A DNA stretch of 22,220 nt from JAYOFM01 sp038117225 (lineage in GTDB: Bacteria > Pseudomonadota > Alphaproteobacteria > Rhodospirillales > Casp-alpha2), in the NCBI GenBank assembly GCA_038117225.1, contig JAYOFM010000061.1, positions 1 to 22,220 on the forward strand, given 5' to 3'. Positions 1 to 7,535 of this stretch are shown here, in pieces (the stretch's first letter is position 1; each line of letters begins with the position of its first letter). Both the position numbers and the translations under genes were made by a program. The notes beneath the pieces were generated by a model. The model worked only from the letters and a program-made list of their open reading frames with translations. It had not been told where the DNA came from and did not search any database.

Positions 1-522
1 TTCAGGCCGATCACGCCGCCATGGTCAAAAAATGTCGGTTTTTAGAGGTGTCCAAATGATTCAGATTGTGCTATTTTTGTTCTGTTTTTGTTTTTATGAA
101 AATGTGATGCCTATGCGCCGGAATACTCGGGGGTATCATCAGGATGAGCTGTGGCAAAGGCGTGGAAAATTGATCGAGATTATCGACGCGGCGGTGCCCA
201 GGAGCGGTTGGATTGGGTCTGAATTCGGCCAGCATTGCCGGTCGGCCCGCGTTCACCCGCCCCGTCTTCCTTCCGGGGATAACCTGAACTTTCGCCGCCT
301 GCCGGCGACGTTCCCAGAACATCCTTCCCGGCCACTCGTAGGGACGGCTGGATTTGGGGTTGGCCAAACCCGAAATGATGACAAATGTCCACTTTTTCGC
401 GCGGAATCGACGTGTTTTGTTTAATATTAAATGGTTAAGCTGTCCACATCGGCCTTTTAAGTGTACCGGACATGGGGTTTAGGTGCCCGGAAGCGGGGTT
501 AAACGTGCTTCTTGAAGTTTTT
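1..522. other. Intergenic stretch with no supported gene; possible degraded mobile-element flank
   Basis: No reading frame here has convincing protein character. The forward frame beginning near position 32 is rich in Phe and Cys at its start and low-complexity basic afterwards, and resembles no family I know. Frame 1 is open from the left edge to a TAG at 43-45, so the first 45 bases could be the 3' end of a gene lying outside the window. The stretch has AT-rich parts (55-105 and 405-440), a 12-base perfect palindrome TTTAATATTAAA at 420-431, and TGTCCA three times in the same orientation (49-54, 386-391, 441-446) with CCGGACA at 466-472. Repeated TGTCCA next to AT-rich DNA is reminiscent of insertion-sequence ends, but no transposase fragment is recognisable. 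Confidence 0.45.
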
Positions 523-1734
523 TCAGGTGTCGACGCGGGGTTTGGGGCACACCGCCTGGAGAGCCTGTTTGAGGCCTTCGATATCGGCGGCGAAACTGCA
601 TTTGTCGACGGCTTGGCGGGCGGCTTGGCCGGCGGCGGCGAGGGCGGTTTGGTCGGCGAGCAGGTCGGTGAGGGCGCGGGCCAGGTCCGGCGCGTCGCCG
701 GGGGCGACGATGCGGCCGTTTTCTTGTGTCACCAGATCGGCGGCGCAGCCGCATTCGTCGGTGACGATGACGGCGGCGGCGCCGCACATGGCCTCGTTGA
801 CCGCCAGGCCCCAGGGTTCGGCGCGCGACGCCAGCACGAAGATGTCGGCGAGGTCGTAGAATGCCGGCAGTTCGGTCTGATTGCGAAAGCCGAGCAGGCG
901 GATGCTGTCTTGCCGATCGGCGTCCATGTCCTTGAGCGCGGCTTCCAGCGCCGGGCGTTCCTCGCCGTCGCCGACGTAGAGCAGGTAGGGGTTACGGCAG
1001 GTTTCAGTGTCGAGGGTGTTGAAGGCGTCGAGCAGGGTCAACGGGTTCTTGCGGCGTTGCAGCTTGCCGGCATAGAGGATCACCGGGCGCTTCGGCGCCA
1101 GCCCCAGATCGGCGCGGAAGGCGTCGCGGTTGGCCGCCGCCTCGGCGCAGCGGCTCTTGAAGAAATCATTGTCGACGGCGTAGGGCATGGGGTGCAGGCG
1201 CGCCGCCTCGACGCCGCGATCGATGTAGTACTGGCGGTTGTCGGAACCGATGCAGAGGAAGCCCGAGCAGCGGGCGAAAATCCAATCCAGATAACGGCGC
1301 TTGAGGAAGCCGCGCAGATGCGGGCCGTCGGGCATGGCGGCGTTCATGTTCTCGCCGCGCATCAGCGTCGCGATGCCGTGCCGGCGCGCCGCGCCGAGCG
1401 CCCAGCGCTTGAGCCCCGTATCCCAGCCGTGCATCCACAGGGCATCGGCGCTGGCGAGATGGCGGCGCAGCGAATCGCGGCTCGCCGGGGCATGGTCGTA
1501 GCCGTCTGTCAGCGGCACGTCCCACGCCACGTCGCGGCCGAAGCCGGCGTCGAACGAGCCGCCGGAATCCCTCGGGTCCTCGAACAGCACCATCAGATCG
1601 ATCGCCGGATCGGCCGCGATCAGGCGCAGCAGCGGCGCCTGATACTGGATCGGGTGGCTGACCAGATAGACCAGCCGCCACGGGGCTTTCGTGGCGGGCG
1701 TCGCGGCGGAAGTCGCGGGATCGGTGGAGGTCAT
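523..1734 (-). CDS. GT4-family glycosyltransferase (GT-B fold)
   Basis: Predicted cytoplasmic retaining glycosyltransferase of 403 residues that would transfer a sugar from a nucleotide donor during surface-glycan synthesis. The N-terminal acceptor half starts near residue 20 with a beta-strand and the segment VSHPIQYQAPL. The C-terminal donor half shows VILYAGKLQRRKNP (about 218-231) and the GT4 EX7E motif with E306 and E314 in EPWGLAVNE. I start it at the ATG whose first base is 1734. A longer open frame exists, but its extra 72 residues lie antisense to the divergent methyltransferase gene and look non-coding. The Shine-Dalgarno sequence is weak. It diverges from the methyltransferase across 88 bases. 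The sugar donor and acceptor cannot be read from the sequence. Confidence 0.9.
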   Translation of the reverse strand: MTSTDPATSAATPATKAPWRLVYLVSHPIQYQAPLLRLIAADPAIDLMVLFEDPRDSGGSFDAGFGRDVAWDVPLTDGYDHAPASRDSLRRHLASADALWMHGWDTGLKRWALGAARRHGIATLMRGENMNAAMPDGPHLRGFLKRRYLDWIFARCSGFLCIGSDNRQYYIDRGVEAARLHPMPYAVDNDFFKSRCAEAAANRDAFRADLGLAPKRPVILYAGKLQRRKNPLTLLDAFNTLDTETCRNPYLLYVGDGEERPALEAALKDMDADRQDSIRLLGFRNQTELPAFYDLADIFVLASRAEPWGLAVNEAMCGAAAVIVTDECGCAADLVTQENGRIVAPGDAPDLARALTDLLADQTALAAAGQAARQAVDKCSFAADIEGLKQALQAVCPKPRVDT

Positions 1735-1822
1735 GTGTGTGAGTCTGCCCACGAACTGTACAAGCGTCGGCGATTGGTATAAGCCCAGCGCCGTCAAATC
1801 AACCAGCGGAAGCGTTATCCCG
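1735..1822 (+). promoter_or_regulatory. Divergent promoter region with extended -10 element
   Basis: This 88-base gap separates the divergent glycosyltransferase and methyltransferase genes. On the plus strand TATAAG at 1778-1783 is preceded by TG plus one base (1775-1777), which is an extended -10 element. The predicted transcription start is near 1790, about 33 bases ahead of the methyltransferase ATG. No good -35 hexamer is present, as is common for extended -10 promoters. I could not assign a convincing promoter for the opposite direction. Confidence 0.4.
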
Positions 1823-2848
1823 ATGCAGCGCGATCTTCTCGACATTCTGCAATGCCCGTCCTGCGGCGAGGGCTCGCTGACGCTCGCCGCCACGTCCGAG
1901 ACGGATGGCGATGTCGCCGAGGGCACGTTGAGCTGTACGTCGTGCGCCAAGGACTACGCCGTCACTGGCGGCATCCCGCGCTTCGTGCCGCCGGAAGACA
2001 ACTACTGCGGCAACTTCGGCTTCCAGTGGAACAAGTGGAAGGCGGTGCAGATCGACCGTCTCGCCGGACACAAGCTGTCGACGACACGGCTGCTCAACGA
2101 CACCCAATGGACGCCGGAATTTCTCAAGGACAAGCTGGTGCTCGACGCCGGCTGCGGCGCCGGACGCTTCACCGACGCGCTGGCGTGCAGTGGTGCCAAG
2201 GTGGTCTCCATCGATCTCTCGGAAGCCGTCGATGCCTGTTACGAGACGACGCGCTTTCATGGCGACCGGGTGCAGTGTCTGCAGGCCTCATTGTTCGAGC
2301 TGCCGTTCAAGGATGGCGCGTTCGACGCGGTCATGTGCATGGGCGTCATTCAGCACACGCCGGACCCGGCGCGGGTGATGCGGGCACTGCCACGCTTCCT
2401 CAAGCCAGGCGCGCCGCTGGTTTATAATTTCTATGAGCGCGGCCAGTTGGAATGGATTCAGTTCATCAAGTACGGGCTGCGCACTTTTACGCCGTCGCTG
2501 CCGGTGGGGGTGACGCTGGCGCTGTCGAAGCTGATGACGGTGCTGTTCTTTCCGCTCACGTATGTGCTGTCGCGCATCCCGGTGGTGCGCCAGGTGATCC
2601 GGCTGATCCCGATCTGCGCCGTGCACACGCCGGGGCTGACGCTGACGCAGCAGTTCACCTGGTCGCTGCTCGATACCTTCGACTGGTACGGGCCGCGCTA
2701 CGAACTGCGCCAGGACCACCGCGAGGTCATGGGCATGCTGGAAGAACTGGGCCTCGATGCCATCGAGGGGCAGCAGGGCATCGTCCGCGCGCGGGCGCCG
2801 CAAGCCGCGCCTAAGAAGGCGTCGCCGGTCGCCGCCGCCGGCGACTGA
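1823..2848 (+). CDS. Class I SAM-dependent methyltransferase with N-terminal Trm112-like zinc ribbon
   Basis: Predicted S-adenosylmethionine methyltransferase of 341 residues. Residues 1-55 form a Trm112-like zinc ribbon with Cys11 and Cys14 (CPSC) and Cys38 and Cys41 (CTSC), ending in the typical GGIPRFV. The Rossmann domain follows: motif I VLDAGCGAG at 106-114, acidic ribose-binding residue D131 in VVSIDLSE, and FDAVMCMGVIQHTPDP at about 167-182. Residues about 223-265 are unusually hydrophobic and may dock the enzyme on the membrane. The start ATG at 1823 is chosen because the family domain begins there; the 44 upstream in-frame residues overlap the divergent gene. The stop lies 4 bases from the convergent ABC ATPase stop. 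Next to a glycosyltransferase it probably methylates a glycan or lipid-linked sugar, but this is inference. Confidence 0.88.
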   Translation: MQRDLLDILQCPSCGEGSLTLAATSETDGDVAEGTLSCTSCAKDYAVTGGIPRFVPPEDNYCGNFGFQWNKWKAVQIDRLAGHKLSTTRLLNDTQWTPEFLKDKLVLDAGCGAGRFTDALACSGAKVVSIDLSEAVDACYETTRFHGDRVQCLQASLFELPFKDGAFDAVMCMGVIQHTPDPARVMRALPRFLKPGAPLVYNFYERGQLEWIQFIKYGLRTFTPSLPVGVTLALSKLMTVLFFPLTYVLSRIPVVRQVIRLIPICAVHTPGLTLTQQFTWSLLDTFDWYGPRYELRQDHREVMGMLEELGLDAIEGQQGIVRARAPQAAPKKASPVAAAGD

Positions 2849-2852
2849 TCGG

Positions 2853-3932
2853 CTAGTCGCGGTCGAGAATGAGGATCTGGTCGGGATCGGCGGTGAGCCC
2901 CACCGAGGCGCCGATATCGAAGGTCACGGTGCCGGCCCGGTGGGTCTGGTCGACCAGCAGTATGTGGTCGCCGACGCGGATTGAGTAGCGGGTCAGGTTG
3001 CCGAGGAACTCCCGGTGGTCGACGAGTCCGCGCAGCAGGTGGCCCTGGGGGTCGGCGTCGATCTTCATGCTCTGCGGGCGGATCATGGCGGTGCAGGCGT
3101 CGCGGGGCGCCGTCGCCGTGCCGTTGAGCGGTAGCTGGGTGCCGTCGGCGGCCTCGAACACGGCGCCGCCATCGATCGCCTTGATGGCGCCGTCGATCAG
3201 GTTGGCGGTGCCCAGGAAGTGAGCGACGAAGCGGTTGGCCGGCCGGTCGTAGAGCTCGATCGGCGAGCCGACCTGCTGGATGATGCCGTCGTCCATCACC
3301 GCGATGCGGTCGGAGATGGTGTTGGCTTCCTCCTGGTCGTGGGTGACGAAGATGGTGGTCAGCGACAGCTCGCGCTGCAGGTCATGAATTTCGCGCCGCA
3401 TCTGGATGCGCAGATTGGCGTCCAGGTTGGACAGCGGCTCGTCGAGCAGCAGCACCCTGGGCTCGACGACGATGGTGCGGGCCAGCGCGACGCGCTGCTG
3501 CTGGCCGCCGGAAAGCTGCGATGGTCGCCGTTCGGCCAGGTCGAGCAGGCCGATCAGGTCGAGGGCGGCATCGACGCGGCGGCGGATCTCGGGCGCCGGT
3601 ACGTTGGCTTCCTCGAGTCCGAAGGCGACGTTCTTGCGCACCGTCATGTGCGGCCATAGGGCATAGGACTGGAACACCATGCCGACATTGCGCCGCCACG
3701 GCGGCAGCTGGGCGACATCCTCGCCGCCGATCAGGATGCGGCCGCGGGGTTCCGGGCCGAAGCCGGCGATGGCCCTGAGCAGGGTCGACTTGCCGGAACC
3801 GGAGGGGCCGAGGAAGGTGAAGAACTCGCCGGGCTCGATCTCCAGGTTGATGCCCTTCAGCACCTCGTTGTCGCGGAACGCCAGGTGCAGGTCGTGGATG
3901 CTGACGGCGACGGCGGCGTTCGTTGCGTTCAT
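2853..3932 (-). CDS. ABC importer ATPase, ferric-iron/polyamine (FbpC/PotA) class
   Basis: ATP-binding subunit of 359 residues that would power the adjacent importer. Walker A GPSGSGKST is at 42-50, Q-loop Gln88, signature LSGGQQQR from 140, Walker B VLLLDEP from 160, D-loop SNLD, and switch His198 in VTHD. Residues from about 240 form the C-terminal TOBE-type regulatory domain found in the CUT1/FbpC/PotA group. The ATG at 3932 lies 3 bases after the permease stop, and GGGAG about 8 bases upstream overlaps the permease end, so the two genes are probably translationally coupled. It is the last gene of the binding protein, permease, ATPase set. Sequence alone does not separate Fe3+, 2-aminoethylphosphonate, thiamine or polyamine uptake; the fused permease and binding-protein type favour Fe3+. 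Confidence 0.92.
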   Translation of the reverse strand: MNATNAAVAVSIHDLHLAFRDNEVLKGINLEIEPGEFFTFLGPSGSGKSTLLRAIAGFGPEPRGRILIGGEDVAQLPPWRRNVGMVFQSYALWPHMTVRKNVAFGLEEANVPAPEIRRRVDAALDLIGLLDLAERRPSQLSGGQQQRVALARTIVVEPRVLLLDEPLSNLDANLRIQMRREIHDLQRELSLTTIFVTHDQEEANTISDRIAVMDDGIIQQVGSPIELYDRPANRFVAHFLGTANLIDGAIKAIDGGAVFEAADGTQLPLNGTATAPRDACTAMIRPQSMKIDADPQGHLLRGLVDHREFLGNLTRYSIRVGDHILLVDQTHRAGTVTFDIGASVGLTADPDQILILDRD

Positions 3933-3935
3933 TGT

Positions 3936-5645
3936 CTATACTCCCGTCGCGGCCGCCGCTTGGGGCGTCCGTTCGGTTTCCTTGCGTTCGATGAAGCGGT
4001 GCGAAAGATAGGTCGCCGTGCCGACGATCAGCACGGCAATCATGCCCAGCGCGGCGCCCGGCCCGCGGCCCGCCGCCGATTGCATGAATTCATAGATGCC
4101 GTAGGCCAGCGGCGCGTCGGATTCCACCGACACCAGCATAATGGTGGCCGACAGTTCGACCGTCGCGGTGGCGAAACTGGTGACGAAACCGGCGACGATG
4201 CCGCCGGTCATTAGCGGCACGACGATGCGGATCACCGTGCGCCGTTTGCTGGCGCCGAGATTCTCCGCCGCTTCCTCCAGCATCACGCTGACCTGTTGCA
4301 GCGCGGCGACGCAGGCCCGCAGCGCATAGGGCAGTCGGCGGACCGCCAAGGCGATGACGATGATCACCCACCAGGACGCCAACGGCTTGTCGATGATCGG
4401 CAGGTCGAACGCGTGGAAGGTCCTGAGATAACCGATGCCCAGCACCACGCCCGGAATGGCCACCGCCCCCATGGCGATGAAGTCGAGCCATTGGCGGCCG
4501 ATCAGGTTGGTGCGCCAGACCACATAGGCGATGGAAACGCCCAGCACCACGTCCAATGTTGCCGCGAGGCTGGCGTAGAGCAGGGTGTTGGTAATGAACT
4601 CCGACGATGACGAAAACACGCTCAAATAGTGGTCGATGGTAAAGGCATCGGGCAGCACGCTATAGGACCAGACGGTGCCGAAGGACAGGATCGCCAGCCC
4701 CAAATGCGGCGACAGCACCAACATCAGGATGGTGATGATGACGGCATAACAGGCGATCTTCTCCCACGGCTTGAGATCGCGCTTCATCAATCCACCGCCG
4801 CCCTTCTGTACCGTCGCGTAGTCGCGCCCCTTGAGTGCCAGGAACGACGTCCACAGGGACAGCAGGGAGAACGCCACCAGAATGACGGAGATCACGTATC
4901 CCATGGGATCGGAGATGCCGATCGAGGTGATGCGCAGGTAGGCCTGCGGCGCCAGCATGTCATTGATGTTCAGCAACAGCGGCGTGCCCAGGTCGTCGAA
5001 CACCTTGAGAAAGACCAGCGAGGCGCCGGCCACGTAGCCCGGCATGGCCAGCGGGAAGACGATCCGCCGGAACAGGCGCACGCCGTTGGAACCGAGGTTC
5101 TGCGCTGATTCCTCCATCGCCCGGTCGATGTTGTGCAGGGCCGCGGACAGGTTGATGAGGATGAACGGGAAATAATGCACGCTCTCGACCAGGATGACTC
5201 CGTTGAGCCCTTCCATGACCGGTACGGTGAAGCCGAACCACTCGTCGATCAGCAGGTTGGCCGAACCGTTTTCGCCGAACAGCAGCAGCATCGCCACGGC
5301 GCCGACGAACGGGGGCATGATCAGCGGGATGACTCCCAGGGTCTGAATGATCATGGCGCCACCGAAATTAAAACGCGTGGTGAAGTAGGCCAACGGCAGC
5401 GCGAACACCGATGCCAGCACCACCGACATGGACGCCACATAGAACGAATTGAAGAACGATTCCTGAAATAGCGACGTATTGAAGAAATCGATGAAGTTGA
5501 CCAGCGTCAACGCACCGGTGTTGGGATCCTGAAAGGCGACCTGAACGACCTTCAGAATGGGGATGACAAGAAAGATCAAAAGGAACAGGGACACCAACAG
5601 AGCCACTACCCCCGGACCCCATTGGCCGCGCGACATGCTGTTCAC
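3936..5645 (-). CDS. Fused two-domain ABC permease, FbpB-like (ferric-iron type)
   Basis: Inner-membrane permease of 569 residues made of two homologous halves joined head to tail, as in FbpB/AfuB/HitB iron permeases. I expect about twelve membrane helices, the first at about 12-36 and the second half starting near 296. Each half has the EAA loop that docks the ATPase: EESAQNLGSNGVRLFRRIVFPLAMPG at about 178-203 and EEAAENLGASKRRTVIRIVVPLMTGG at about 458-482. The start is a GTG at 5645 with GGGGA 7 bases upstream; an ATG three codons in is possible but sits 16 bases from that ribosome site. It lies 3 bases upstream of the ATPase and 89 bases after the binding-protein gene, with a strong hairpin in between. 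The substrate is inferred from family type only. Confidence 0.92.
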   Translation of the reverse strand: MNSMSRGQWGPGVVALLVSLFLLIFLVIPILKVVQVAFQDPNTGALTLVNFIDFFNTSLFQESFFNSFYVASMSVVLASVFALPLAYFTTRFNFGGAMIIQTLGVIPLIMPPFVGAVAMLLLFGENGSANLLIDEWFGFTVPVMEGLNGVILVESVHYFPFILINLSAALHNIDRAMEESAQNLGSNGVRLFRRIVFPLAMPGYVAGASLVFLKVFDDLGTPLLLNINDMLAPQAYLRITSIGISDPMGYVISVILVAFSLLSLWTSFLALKGRDYATVQKGGGGLMKRDLKPWEKIACYAVIITILMLVLSPHLGLAILSFGTVWSYSVLPDAFTIDHYLSVFSSSSEFITNTLLYASLAATLDVVLGVSIAYVVWRTNLIGRQWLDFIAMGAVAIPGVVLGIGYLRTFHAFDLPIIDKPLASWWVIIVIALAVRRLPYALRACVAALQQVSVMLEEAAENLGASKRRTVIRIVVPLMTGGIVAGFVTSFATATVELSATIMLVSVESDAPLAYGIYEFMQSAAGRGPGAALGMIAVLIVGTATYLSHRFIERKETERTPQAAAATGV

Positions 5646-5679
5646 GTTCGCGTCCCCCGCATATTAGTGTCTTCGCCAA

Positions 5680-5710
5680 CGGGGCCCGGCCATCGACCGG
5701 TCGGGCCCCG
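5680..5710 (-). promoter_or_regulatory. GC-rich intercistronic hairpin after the binding-protein gene
   Basis: CGGGGCCCG at 5680-5688 pairs perfectly with CGGGCCCCG at 5702-5710, and G5689/T5701, C5690/G5700 and C5691/G5699 extend the stem. It lies between the binding-protein stop and the permease start. No run of U follows on the transcribed strand, so it is not a classic intrinsic terminator. It more likely protects the 3' end of the binding-protein message or causes partial termination, giving more binding protein than permease. Confidence 0.7.
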
Positions 5711-5734
5711 CGTGCACGTCGATCGCGTCACGCT

Positions 5735-7087
5735 CTAAAGCATGGACGCGGCTTTGATGGCGAGTTCCGTGGCCTTGGCGTAGTTCGCCTTGACCTCGGA
5801 ATCCCACTTCTGCTCGAACTCGGCCTGACGGCCGGTGACCTTAGTCGTCGCCTTCTTGCGTTTCTTCTTGAAGATATTGTTGAAGTCCTTGTTACCGGCC
5901 TCGGCGGCGCTGACGGGCACCTTGGCGACCAGCGCGCGGGCTTCATCAATCAACTTTTGCGCGCCGGCGTTGGATTTGCCGGCGAGCTTTGTCTCGGCGT
6001 CCTGGATCGCTTTCACGGCACCGCGCAGGTCATCCAGGCGATAGGTGACCATGACGTCGAACAGCGAGTTGACGACGTTGTAGCGATTTTTCGACAACGC
6101 CAGATCGAATTTCACAGCCGCACCCAAGGAGGAATCCTTGAACGGATTGGGGAAATCGGCCGGCGCCTTGGCATAGGTCGCTGGATTGACCGGCAGGCGG
6201 CGAATTTTCGGATCCAGCAGCACTTCCTGGCCTTCGGGCGACAGCAGAAATTCGATGAACGCCGACGCCGCTTCGAGGTTTGGCGCGTTCTTGACGATGC
6301 CGATATTGGCCGGTACCAGCGTCGTCACCGGCGGGTACAGGAACTTAACCGGAAAGCCCGAGGCTTCCGACGACAGGCCGAAGAAATCGATGACGATGCC
6401 GAGGCCGAACTGGCCCGAGTTGACACCGTCGGGCACGCCGAAGCTGCGTTCGGTCACGGTCTTGAAGTTGCCGGCGATGTTTTTCCACTGCGCCCAGCCT
6501 TTCTCCCATCCGAGGCCCTGCAGCAGGGTTTCCACGGTCAGGTGAGTGGTGCCGGAACGCGATGGCGCGCTCATGCCGACGTGACCGTGATAGACCGGCT
6601 CTGCAAGCGCCGCCCAAGTTTTCGGCACTGGCAGCTTCTTGGCTTTCAAGTAGCGCGTGTTCCACATAATGCCGTAGCCCGATGCGGCGAAACCCTTGTA
6701 AAACCCGTCCGGATCATTGATCGGGAAGGCGCCGACCTTCTTCGGGATGCCGGTGACCTTGACGGTGTATTTCTGTAGCAGGTTGTCACCCTTCAGCACC
6801 TCGAAGGCGTCCGGCGCGGAAGCCCAGAACATGTCGGACTTGTTGTTGCCGGCGGTTTCCTGAAGGTACTTGATGCCGGCTGTGGTCTTCTTCTTCAACA
6901 TTTCGACCTTGACGCCAGGATACTTCGTTTCGAAGGCTTTCTTGAACGTGTTCGTGGTGTCCGTTGGGTAGGACGTGACGATGACCAGCGTGCCCTCGAG
7001 GGCAACGGCCTGGAACGGCACGGTGAACAGCAACGCGAGCGCCGCGATGCCCATGACGAGAGTCTTGAATTTCAAGGATCGGAGCAT
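5735..7087 (-). CDS. Periplasmic substrate-binding protein of ABC importer, FbpA/AfuA-like
   Basis: Secreted solute-binding protein of 450 residues. Residues 1-29 form a signal peptide (MLRSLKFK, hydrophobic core, cleavage near FQAVA). The mature start LEGTLVIVTSYPTD, then FKKAFETKYPGVKVEML, is typical of ferric-iron/AfuA-type (COG1840) binding proteins, and the segment with LLSPEGQEVLLDP is a usual C-lobe feature. About 110 residues follow this segment, Lys- and Ala-rich and helical, including KKKRKK, so the protein is longer than the usual 330-350 residues. The ATG at 7087 is chosen because GGGAGG stands 8 bases upstream and the signal peptide begins there; the longer frame adds ten unlikely residues. 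It is first in the importer operon, with a promoter and an FNR-type box upstream. Fe3+ is the best guess; phosphonate or other substrates remain possible. Confidence 0.88.
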   Translation of the reverse strand: MLRSLKFKTLVMGIAALALLFTVPFQAVALEGTLVIVTSYPTDTTNTFKKAFETKYPGVKVEMLKKKTTAGIKYLQETAGNNKSDMFWASAPDAFEVLKGDNLLQKYTVKVTGIPKKVGAFPINDPDGFYKGFAASGYGIMWNTRYLKAKKLPVPKTWAALAEPVYHGHVGMSAPSRSGTTHLTVETLLQGLGWEKGWAQWKNIAGNFKTVTERSFGVPDGVNSGQFGLGIVIDFFGLSSEASGFPVKFLYPPVTTLVPANIGIVKNAPNLEAASAFIEFLLSPEGQEVLLDPKIRRLPVNPATYAKAPADFPNPFKDSSLGAAVKFDLALSKNRYNVVNSLFDVMVTYRLDDLRGAVKAIQDAETKLAGKSNAGAQKLIDEARALVAKVPVSAAEAGNKDFNNIFKKKRKKATTKVTGRQAEFEQKWDSEVKANYAKATELAIKAASML

Positions 7088-7125
7088 TGTGTGAAACCTC
7101 CCGGGTTGTTCTGCCACGAAGGCGC

Positions 7126-7155
7126 AATGTAACAGGTGGATGGTCCTTCTGTCAT
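7126..7155 (-). promoter_or_regulatory. Candidate sigma-70-type promoter for the iron-type importer
   Basis: On the minus strand, ATGACA (7155 to 7150, five of six matches to the -35 consensus) is followed after 18 bases by TACATT (7131 to 7126, four of six matches to -10). The predicted start is near 7119, giving a 5' leader of about 31 bases. The spacing places the upstream palindrome at -61.5, the class I position used by CRP/FNR proteins. This is a motif-based prediction only. Confidence 0.45.
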
Positions 7156-7172
7156 GATTGACGTCTGGCCGC

Positions 7173-7188
7173 TTTGATCGGGATCAAA
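7173..7188 (-). promoter_or_regulatory. Perfect FNR/FixK-type operator box
   Basis: The 16-base palindrome TTTGATCGGGATCAAA contains an exact TTGAT-N4-ATCAA, the consensus bound by FNR, Anr, FnrL and FixK regulators. It overlaps the stop codon of the cupredoxin gene and lies 86 bases upstream of the binding-protein ATG. Stem-loop formation is unlikely because the central spacer is 2 bases, and no U-tract follows, so a DNA operator is the better reading. Its centre is 61.5 bases upstream of the start point I predict. The likely target is the importer operon on the minus strand. Confidence 0.6.
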
Positions 7189-7525
7189 TGCGCGCCTTCA
7201 TCGATGGATGGAATTGGCAGAAATACCGTCCGGCCAGTTTCGCGGGCACCGTCAATCGCGCTTGCTGGCCCGGCTCGATGGCGCCGGTGTCCCAGCTTTC
7301 GTCGGCCGCGCTGGCCGTGTGGGGCACGATGTCATGGTTGATCCAGGTGATGGTGTCGCCAGGCCTGGCATCAACTATCGGCGGCACGAACGCGGCATCG
7401 CGGATTTCAATCGTGTGATTGGTCATCCCCCGGGTCGCCGCCAACGGCGACTGTTGCGCCATGCCCCAGAGCGGGAACGCGACGGCTAGCGCCGCCGCGA
7501 ACCCGAGGATGAAGAGACGAAGCAT
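7184..7525 (-). CDS. Small periplasmic cupredoxin (plastocyanin/azurin-like)
   Basis: Blue-copper-type protein of 113 residues. Residues 1-24 form a signal peptide ending GMAQQ. The mature domain shows the cupredoxin ligand set: His69 in NHDIVPHT and Cys103, His106 and Met109 in YFCQFHPSM, so a type 1 copper site is predicted. It would carry single electrons or bind copper in the periplasm. The ATG at 7525 is chosen because the signal peptide starts there; the longer frame would run into the upstream DUF4142 gene. Only 10 bases separate it from that gene's stop, so the two are probably co-transcribed. The ribosome site is weak (GAGAA). Its physiological partner is not evident. Confidence 0.88.
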   Translation of the reverse strand: MLRLFILGFAAALAVAFPLWGMAQQSPLAATRGMTNHTIEIRDAAFVPPIVDARPGDTITWINHDIVPHTASAADESWDTGAIEPGQQARLTVPAKLAGRYFCQFHPSMKARI

Positions 7526-7535
7526 CGTCACGTTC

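Noticed and set aside
32..424. Possible small forward gene in the left-edge region
   Set aside because: Phe/Cys-rich start then basic low-complexity sequence, no ribosome site worth naming and no recognisable family.
508..523. CTTCTTGAAG followed by TTTTTT, a terminator-like pattern on the plus strand
   Set aside because: The stem is only four base pairs with a two-base loop, and there is no plus-strand gene ending there.
472..1782. Forward open frame of 436 codons opposite the GT4 gene
   Set aside because: It is an antisense shadow in high-GC DNA: low-complexity Gly/Ala/Val/Arg content without any family motif, whereas the opposite strand has clear GT4 motifs.
2846..2855. Bidirectional terminator between the convergent methyltransferase and ATPase stops
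   Set aside because: The stops are four bases apart and no stem with a T-run is visible on either strand nearby.
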